9,876 nt of DNA from the NCBI GenBank assembly GCA_003132905.1, contig PKZC01000236.1:1-9876 (forward strand), in the 5' to 3' direction. Position 1 is the stretch's first letter, and the number at the start of each line of letters is the position of its first letter. This stretch comes from Bryobacterales bacterium (GTDB lineage: Bacteria; Acidobacteriota; Terriglobia; Bryobacterales; Bryobacteraceae). A program made the position numbers and the translations under genes. Below are positions 6,163 to 9,876 of the stretch, one piece after another. The notes under the pieces are model-generated. The model saw only the letters and a list, made by a program, of their open reading frames with translations. It was not told the DNA's origin and did not search any database.

Positions 6163-7443
6163 ATGGGCGGTGCTGTTTCACGCGATGGACTAAATCAATC
6201 GACCGTTCGCCTCGACCGCCAAAACCCCTACCTCCGCATCGATGCGGTGAACGTTTACGTCAAAGATCAGGATCGCAGCCTGCACTTCTACCTCGATCAG
6301 CTCGGATTTGATTTGGCACTCGACACTCGGCTTCAATCCGGTCATCGATTGGTCGCGGTTGCCCCTCCCGACGGCACAACCGTGCTACGGCTGATCGCCC
6401 CTGATCCCGATTCTGAAGACTACAAGCTCATTGGCCAACGCACGCCCATCGTTTTTCTAACCGAAGATGTCGTTGCCAAGTTCAGGGAATGGAGCAAGCG
6501 CGGAGTTCATTTTCGCTATACGCCGCGACTGAGGCGGATTAAGCATAATGCGCGGGCATCGGCCGCCGAACAGCCACCCATCTGGGGCGGCGTGTTCACT
6601 CGCTTCGAAGATATCGATGGCAATTCCTTCTCATTAGTGGGGTTCGACGATGTCAGCCATGCGCTTGAAGAGCAGCGCCGCGCCATCGCCGGGAAGCTGG
6701 AATCCGAGCGCCGGGCCGCTCAGGAGTTGGAAATTGCGCGGATGGTCCAGGCACGGCTTTTCCCCCAGACGCGCTCGCCATTTGGTCCGCTCGAATATGC
6801 GGGCGTTTGCGTGCAAGCTCGCCAGGTGGGCGGCGATTACTACGATTTTCTGAATCTGGGGCAAGACCGGCTGGGTCTGGTGGTGGGCGACATCGCGGGT
6901 AAGGGAATCGCCGCGGCTCTCTTAATGGCGAACCTACAAGCGAATTTGCGCAGCCAGTGCGCCATCGCACTGGAACACCCGCAACGATTTCTGGAATCGG
7001 TGAACCAGCTCTTCTTCGAGAACACAATCGAGAGCGCCTACGCCACGCTTTTCTACGCCGAATACGACCATCGCGCGTGCCGCCTCCGCTACGCTAACTG
7101 CGGCCATCTGCCCGGATTGATCTTGAGGAGCGATCGGACGCTCGATCGGTTAGGTTCCACCTGTACGGTGCTCGGCCTCTTCCAGGATTGGCAATGTGCC
7201 ATCGGCGAAAGCAGCCTCTCGCCTGGCGACACTCTGGTGCTCTACACGGACGGAGTCACCGAAGCCTTCAACGATCGTGGCGAGGAATTCGGCGAGCAAC
7301 GTTTAGTGGACAGTCTGCGCCGTAATTGCGACCAGAGGCCGCGCGGTTTGCTGGACCGTATTCTTGACGATGTGAAGCATTTCAGCCCCAACGAGCAGCA
7401 CGACGATATAACGCTGCTAGTGGCGCGCTGCGCAGTATCCTGA
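6163..7443 (+). CDS. VOC (glyoxalase-fold) domain fused to SpoIIE/RsbU-type PP2C phosphatase
   Basis: A 426-aa soluble signalling protein. Residues 24-162 form a VOC module (NVYVKDQDRSLHFYLDQLGF, then FLTEDVVAKF, then FEDIDGNSFSLV). The four usual metal-ligand positions read N30, R76, P95 and S157, so the module is probably a non-enzymatic ligand sensor. Residues 165-200 form a helical linker (ALEEQRRAIAGKLESERRAA). From about 190 a PP2C phosphatase follows: EIARMVQARLFPQ, GGDYYDF (D225), GDIAGKG (D243), NCGHLPG at 322-328, TDGVTEAF (D373), and DDITLLVAR (D414, D415). All metal-binding aspartates are kept, so it should dephosphorylate serine or threonine, typically on anti-sigma-factor antagonists. 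No such partner is in the window. It appears to have its own leaderless promoter and lies between two copies of a tiny-gene cassette. Confidence 0.93.
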   Translation: MGGAVSRDGLNQSTVRLDRQNPYLRIDAVNVYVKDQDRSLHFYLDQLGFDLALDTRLQSGHRLVAVAPPDGTTVLRLIAPDPDSEDYKLIGQRTPIVFLTEDVVAKFREWSKRGVHFRYTPRLRRIKHNARASAAEQPPIWGGVFTRFEDIDGNSFSLVGFDDVSHALEEQRRAIAGKLESERRAAQELEIARMVQARLFPQTRSPFGPLEYAGVCVQARQVGGDYYDFLNLGQDRLGLVVGDIAGKGIAAALLMANLQANLRSQCAIALEHPQRFLESVNQLFFENTIESAYATLFYAEYDHRACRLRYANCGHLPGLILRSDRTLDRLGSTCTVLGLFQDWQCAIGESSLSPGDTLVLYTDGVTEAFNDRGEEFGEQRLVDSLRRNCDQRPRGLLDRILDDVKHFSPNEQHDDITLLVARCAVS

Positions 7444-7473
7444 ACCGCGCGCGTCAGCGAGCGTTTTGGGCGC

Positions 7474-7485
7474 GATAATGGTTGC
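7474..7485 (+). promoter_or_regulatory. -10 box and leaderless start of gene alpha copy B
   Basis: GATAAT (7474-7479, 5/6 to consensus) ends 6 nt before the GTG at 7486. No -35 box or Shine-Dalgarno site is convincing. The gap to the PP2C stop is only 42 nt, so read-through from that gene is also possible. Confidence 0.4.
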
Positions 7486-7608
7486 GTGACCACTGACGAA
7501 CGCGAGCAGGAATTCTTCGACTTGGCCGAGCGCTTCCGTAGCGCCACCGACCCCGAAGATGTCAAACGGCTGGGCGATCAAATGGGCCGCATGATATTCG
7601 GAGGCTGA
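7486..7608 (+). CDS. Cassette gene alpha, copy B (40-aa protein)
   Basis: A 40-aa acidic helical protein that starts with GTG. It reads MTTDEREQEFFDLAERFRSA, then TDPEDVKRLGDQMGRMIFGG. It is too short to stand out from open-frame length alone and is supported by the second, shortened copy at 5886-5957 and by a conserved TGATG overlap with the following MPKIES frame. I remember similar short proteins ahead of MPKIESW genes in Acidobacteriota. The function is unknown. The arrangement (small acidic helical protein overlapping a small basic partner) resembles type II toxin-antitoxin pairs, but no toxin fold is recognised. The start is chosen from the GATAAT box 6 nt upstream and from alignment with copy A (MKTDE). 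Confidence 0.65.
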   Translation: MTTDEREQEFFDLAERFRSATDPEDVKRLGDQMGRMIFGG

Positions 7609-7627
7609 TGCCCAAGATCGAGAGCTG
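7562..7627 (+). repeat. Direct repeat, copy B (alpha/beta junction)
   Basis: The partner of 5911-5976 (55/66 identical, ungapped). Similarity stops abruptly soon after the first codons of gene beta. Confidence 0.8.
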
Positions 7628-7694
7628 GGACAGGCCGCCCGCGCTTGTTCGGCCAACGTCTCACCTCCTGTTATACTCGTCCCAGGTGCGTTAG
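7608..7694 (+). pseudogene. Cassette gene beta, copy B, truncated 'MPKIESW' protein
   Basis: The frame starts with MPKIESWDRPPALVR, matching the family start I remember, then changes to an unrelated 13-residue tail (PTSHLLLYSSQVR) and stops at TAG 7692-7694. The breakpoint falls at about 7653, just ahead of the promoter of the DUF4160 gene, so the remainder was probably lost when that pair was joined here. It overlaps gene alpha by one base (TGATG). Confidence 0.6.
7669..7677 (+). promoter_or_regulatory. Extended -10 promoter of the DUF4160-DUF2442 pair
   Basis: TGT followed by TATACT (7672-7677) makes an extended -10 (TGn plus a 5/6 hexamer), which can work without a -35. It sits inside the truncated beta frame. 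The predicted transcript would start near 7684 and give a short leader with an AGGTG-like site before the ATG at 7700. Confidence 0.45.
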
Positions 7695-7699
7695 CATGC

Positions 7700-7951
7700 A
7701 TGCCCACGATTGCTCGCCTTGGACCATATCGTGTGTTTTTCTTCAGCAACGAACGCCTGGAGCCGCCCCACATTCAGCGCGAGAAATCGCTTGCCAAGTA
7801 TTGGCTGGAGCCCATTTCCCTGGCATCCGCAACCGGCTTTTCCGCTCGGGAACTGCGGAAGCTGGAGCAGCTGGCAACCGAAAACCAGCCAGGGTGGCTG
7901 GAGGCATGGCATGAGTTCTTCAGTCGTCGAAATTCGCCCGAGAGCTCGTGA
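7700..7951 (+). CDS. DUF4160 family protein
   Basis: An 83-aa protein that fits the DUF4160 family from start to end: MPTIARLGPYRVFFFSNE, then EPPHIQREKSLAKYWLEPIS, a GFSARELRKLEQL helix, and LEAWHEFF near the C-terminus. The family usually reads PPHIHV (or PPHVHV) after the first strands; here residues corresponding to HV are missing (H24-I25-Q26), so a short in-frame deletion has removed the second conserved histidine. DUF4160 genes are very often paired with DUF2442 genes, and the pair is regarded as toxin-antitoxin-like; biochemistry is not known to me. It overlaps the DUF2442 gene by 41 nt and probably shares its transcript. Confidence 0.88.
   Translation: MPTIARLGPYRVFFFSNERLEPPHIQREKSLAKYWLEPISLASATGFSARELRKLEQLATENQPGWLEAWHEFFSRRNSPESS
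7900..7904 (+). promoter_or_regulatory. Shine-Dalgarno site of the DUF2442 gene
   Basis: GGAGG lies 6 nt before the ATG at 7911, inside the coding region of the DUF4160 gene. It fixes the start of the downstream gene, since the open frame itself extends far upstream. Confidence 0.7.
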
Positions 7952-8156
7952 AGTCGCCATCACCGAGGACGAGCTGACCGTCCTGCTCGCTGACGGGCGC
8001 AAGATCTCAGTCCCGCTGGCGTGGTTCCCTCGACTTCTCCACGCCACTGTCGACCAACGCCAGAATTTCGAACTCCTCGGCGAAGGTGAGGGCATTCACT
8101 GGCCCGATGTTGACGAAGACTTGAGCGTCGCCGGTCTGTTACGTGGGCCAGCCTAA
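7911..8156 (+). CDS. DUF2442 family protein
   Basis: An 81-aa protein with the complete DUF2442 pattern: VAITEDELTVLLADGRKISV, PLAWFPRLLHATVDQRQNFE, then GEGEGIHWPDVDEDLSVAGL. The frame is open from 7710, but the ATG at 7911 has a strong GGAGG site and yields the family length. DUF2442 is a small all-in-one domain with the NE0471 N-terminal-like fold and is commonly the downstream partner of DUF4160. The 41-nt overlap with the upstream gene implies translational coupling and a fixed ratio of the two products, as expected if they form a complex (inference). Confidence 0.9.
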   Translation: MSSSVVEIRPRAREVAITEDELTVLLADGRKISVPLAWFPRLLHATVDQRQNFELLGEGEGIHWPDVDEDLSVAGLLRGPA

Positions 8157-8331
8157 GTAAGAATGTACCTGGGATCAACACTGTTAAGGCCAGAGGCAGA
8201 AGTGCTGCTCCTAAAACAGACTTCACAAGCCAACTCCGCTACTAAAGTGCCCGACATCGGTTGCGTCGCGAGGCGCCCGCAAGATCGTTATCGGCACGAG
8301 CGATTGAAACACCAAGTCACGATGGCGCTCA

Positions 8332-8375
8332 CCCTTTCCCACCAACCATTTCCCCTTCCCCACCACCCAATTCCC
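8332..8375 (-). other. G-quadruplex-capable tract on the minus strand
   Basis: Six C-runs on the plus strand (8332-8334, 8338-8340, 8352-8355, 8358-8361, 8366-8368, 8373-8375) give G-runs on the minus strand. The four right-hand runs have loops of 4, 4 and 2 nt, which fits the standard G-quadruplex rule. It lies about 180 nt upstream of the symporter start. Confidence 0.5.
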
Positions 8376-8484
8376 TTGACACCACCCGCCATACTCGAAT
8401 TGGTAAGTGATCCTGTTTTCTGCGCCGGTCCGCTCAGCGAAAAACGAAAAAATGCGTCACCAAACACAAAAATAGCCGAGATGC

Positions 8485-8545
8485 GCAACCCGTCCGATCC
8501 GGCAGGCCACTAGCCACTATTCACCAGTCACCAGCAACCCGTCCG
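8485..8545 (+). repeat. 12-nt direct repeat flanking heptamer array
   Basis: GCAACCCGTCCG occurs at 8485-8496 and 8534-8545, 49 bp apart. The right copy runs up to the symporter -10 box. The segment between contains the heptamer units. It could be a small tandem duplication or target-site-like duplication; which of the two cannot be decided from one sequence. Confidence 0.55.
8506..8540 (+). repeat. Heptamer tandem repeat array
   Basis: Five consecutive 7-mers: GCCACTA, GCCACTA, TTCACCA, GTCACCA, GCAACCC. The period is exactly seven and the core is CAC(T/C)A in the first four. It resembles the degenerate heptameric STRR-type repeats known from cyanobacterial and other spacers, and is not a CRISPR, since there are no spacers. 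Confidence 0.6.
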
Positions 8546-8546
8546 C

Positions 8547-8558
8547 TACAATTCATTT
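8547..8558 (+). promoter_or_regulatory. -10 box and leaderless start of the symporter gene
   Basis: TACAAT (8547-8552, 5/6 to consensus) ends 6 nt before the GTG at 8559. No Shine-Dalgarno site precedes the GTG. A -35 box is not evident because that place is taken by the heptamer array. Confidence 0.4.
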
Positions 8559-9876
8559 GTGCAACTCACGTCGGTCGACTGGCTGGTGGTCGCGCTCTAC
8601 TTCCTCTTCAACCTCGCCATCGGCTTCTACTACAAGTCGCGAGCCGGCAAGAGCGTCACTGAGTTCTTCTTATCCGGACGCAATGTGCCCTGGTGGCTGG
8701 CGGGCACTTCGATGGTTGCGACGACGTTCGCCGCCGACACACCGCTCGCGGTCACCGGTATGGTCGCCATGGGCGGCATCGCGGGCAACTGGCTGTGGTG
8801 GAACTTCATCGCCAGCGGCATGCTCACCGTCTTCTTCTATGCCCGCCTGTGGCGTCGCTCGGGCGTGATGACCGATATCGAATTTTCCGAAATCCGCTAT
8901 TCCGGCAAGCCCGCCGCCTTCCTGCGCGGTTTCCGCGCCCTCTATCTCGGCATTCCCATCAACTGCATCATCCTGGGATGGGTCAACCTTGCGATGGTCA
9001 AGATCCTGGAACTCGTGCTTGGCGTCAGCAAGGCGGAAGCTCTCGCCATCGTCATCGGAATGATCGCGCTCACGTCATTCATCTCCACCCTTTCCGGATT
9101 ATGGGGCGTCCTGGTAACCGACCTTTTTCAGTTTGTGATCAAGATGGGTATGGTCACTGTTCTCGCCGTTTTCGCAGTCCGGGCCGTCGGCGGCATCGAC
9201 GGCATGAAGGCCAAGCTAGCTCTTGTGGATCAAGCTCGCGGCGCGTCCCAAGGTGGTTCCGTGCTCAACTTCGTTCCCGATCTGCATTCCGCCTGGATGC
9301 CCATGATCACCTTCCTCGTTTACATCTCGATGAACTGGTGGTCCACCTGGTATCCGGGTGCGGAGCCCGGCGGCGGAGGATACATCGCGCAACGCATGTT
9401 CAGCGCCAAGGACGAAAAGAATTCGCTGCTTGCGACCCTGTGGTTTAACATCGCCCATTATGCCGTGCGCCCCTGGCCGTGGATTTTGGTCGCGCTCGCC
9501 TCGCTCATTCTCTACCCTGGTTTGGCCGATCCCGAAACCGGCTACATCCGCGTGATGATCGGATATCTGCCGCCGTCGCTGCGCGGCCTGATGATCGCAG
9601 CCTTCGCCGCCGCCTATATGTCCACCATCGCGACGCAATTGAACTGGGGCGCCAGCTACCTGGTCAACGATTTTTATCGCCGCTTCCTGAAGAAGAACGA
9701 AACCGACCGGCACTACGTCACCGCCTCGCAGTGGGCTACGGTCTTTCTCACGATCATCTCGGCCGTGGTGACCTTTTATCTCGATTCCATTGCCGGCGCC
9801 TGGAAGCTGCTGCTAGTCACGGGTGCGGGCACCGGTGGCGTTTTGCTGCTGCGATGGTATTGGTGGCGCATCAACG
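8559..9876 (+). CDS. Sodium:solute symporter (SSS family), 3' end beyond window
   Basis: A partial membrane transporter: 439 codons are present and the frame is open to the edge. The SSS (SLC5-like) pattern is clear: a first helix VDWLVVALYFLFNLAIGFYY (6-25), EFFLSGRNVPWWLAGTSM at 35-52, GYIAQRMFSAKDEKNS at 284-299, and AAYMSTIATQLNWGASYLVN at 351-370, followed by DFYRRF. S355 and T356 sit where the family places Na2-site residues, so sodium-coupled uptake is expected. About eleven hydrophobic segments are present. The substrate cannot be told; sugars, carboxylates or amino acids are all possible. The GTG at 8559 is chosen because the family N-terminus begins there and a TACAAT box lies 6 nt ahead. 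Confidence 0.9.
   Translation, partial: MQLTSVDWLVVALYFLFNLAIGFYYKSRAGKSVTEFFLSGRNVPWWLAGTSMVATTFAADTPLAVTGMVAMGGIAGNWLWWNFIASGMLTVFFYARLWRRSGVMTDIEFSEIRYSGKPAAFLRGFRALYLGIPINCIILGWVNLAMVKILELVLGVSKAEALAIVIGMIALTSFISTLSGLWGVLVTDLFQFVIKMGMVTVLAVFAVRAVGGIDGMKAKLALVDQARGASQGGSVLNFVPDLHSAWMPMITFLVYISMNWWSTWYPGAEPGGGGYIAQRMFSAKDEKNSLLATLWFNIAHYAVRPWPWILVALASLILYPGLADPETGYIRVMIGYLPPSLRGLMIAAFAAAYMSTIATQLNWGASYLVNDFYRRFLKKNETDRHYVTASQWATVFLTIISAVVTFYLDSIAGAWKLLLVTGAGTGGVLLLRWYWWRIN

Larger units (their letters stand above)
8157..8558. other. 402-nt intergenic region without a gene
   Basis: No credible coding frame, tRNA or other RNA gene is seen. The region holds a 50-nt stretch with no G on the plus strand (8328-8377), a heptamer repeat array (8506-8540), a 12-nt direct repeat GCAACCCGTCCG (8485-8496 and 8534-8545), and the promoter of the symporter gene at its right end. 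The 116-codon open frame at 8163 has a composition unlike protein. Confidence 0.7.

Noticed and set aside
5886..7694. Insertion sequence or transposon bounded by the direct repeats
   Set aside because: There is no transposase and no terminal inverted repeat, and the repeated stretch is coding sequence of the cassette.
8376..8381. Perfect TTGACA hexamer as a -35 box
   Set aside because: No acceptable -10 lies 15-19 bp downstream, and no gene begins near.
8163..8513. 116-codon open frame after DUF2442
   Set aside because: The product is rich in Pro, His and Ser and crosses the G-free tract. There is no Shine-Dalgarno site or promoter and no family resemblance.
8506..8540. Possible CRISPR array
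   Set aside because: The units are only 7 nt and contiguous, with no spacers and no cas genes nearby.
9216..9713. 165-codon open frame on the minus strand
   Set aside because: It is antisense to the symporter, whose membrane helices and signature run through this stretch.

Overview
The window looks like chromosomal DNA from a moderately GC-rich soil or sediment bacterium, most probably an Acidobacteriota member of the Solibacter/Bryobacter kind. This is inferred from a tatA-tatC pair without tatB, a VOC-PP2C fusion, small proteins of the 'MPKIESW' and 'GRRGRK' types that I remember from that phylum, and a tiny-gene cassette present twice. No rRNA, tRNA, CRISPR array, transposase or phage gene is visible. 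The assignment comes from memory, not from a search.

Layout. 85-1668 (+): tatA/B-like gene and tatC, the twin-arginine export machinery. 1824-2123 (+): a 99-aa coiled-coil/basic protein, tail to tail with a SAM methyltransferase at 2133-2810 (-). 3032-3328 (+): a single-domain PilZ protein whose stop overlaps the stop of a large MrfA/YprA-type helicase with a C-terminal zinc-cysteine cluster (3325-5670, -). 5753-8156 (+): an island of very small genes. It holds two copies of a cassette made of a short gene ending 'RLGDQ..G...FGG' joined by a TAATG/TGATG overlap to a gene beginning 'MPKIES'. The second gene is disrupted in both copies, and the first carries an in-frame deletion in copy A. The copies lie either side of an intact gene (6163-7443) that fuses a VOC (glyoxalase-fold) domain lacking its metal ligands to a SpoIIE/RsbU-type PP2C phosphatase. 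The island ends with an overlapping DUF4160-DUF2442 pair. 8157-8558 is non-coding, with a G-free tract (G-quadruplex-capable on the minus strand) and a heptamer repeat array beside a 12-nt direct repeat. 8559 to the window edge (+) is a sodium:solute symporter that starts with GTG and continues beyond the window.

How they fit together. The tat genes form one export operon. The methyltransferase, PilZ protein and helicase look like independent housekeeping or stress genes. At least four genes (starts at 5753, 6163, 7486 and 8559) have a -10-like hexamer ending 6-7 nt before the start codon, which suggests leaderless mRNAs. tatA and the DUF2442 gene instead have clear Shine-Dalgarno sites. The most unusual part is the island at 5.7-8.2 kb: a decaying, repeated, translationally coupled small-gene cassette around a signalling phosphatase, next to a toxin-antitoxin-like pair.
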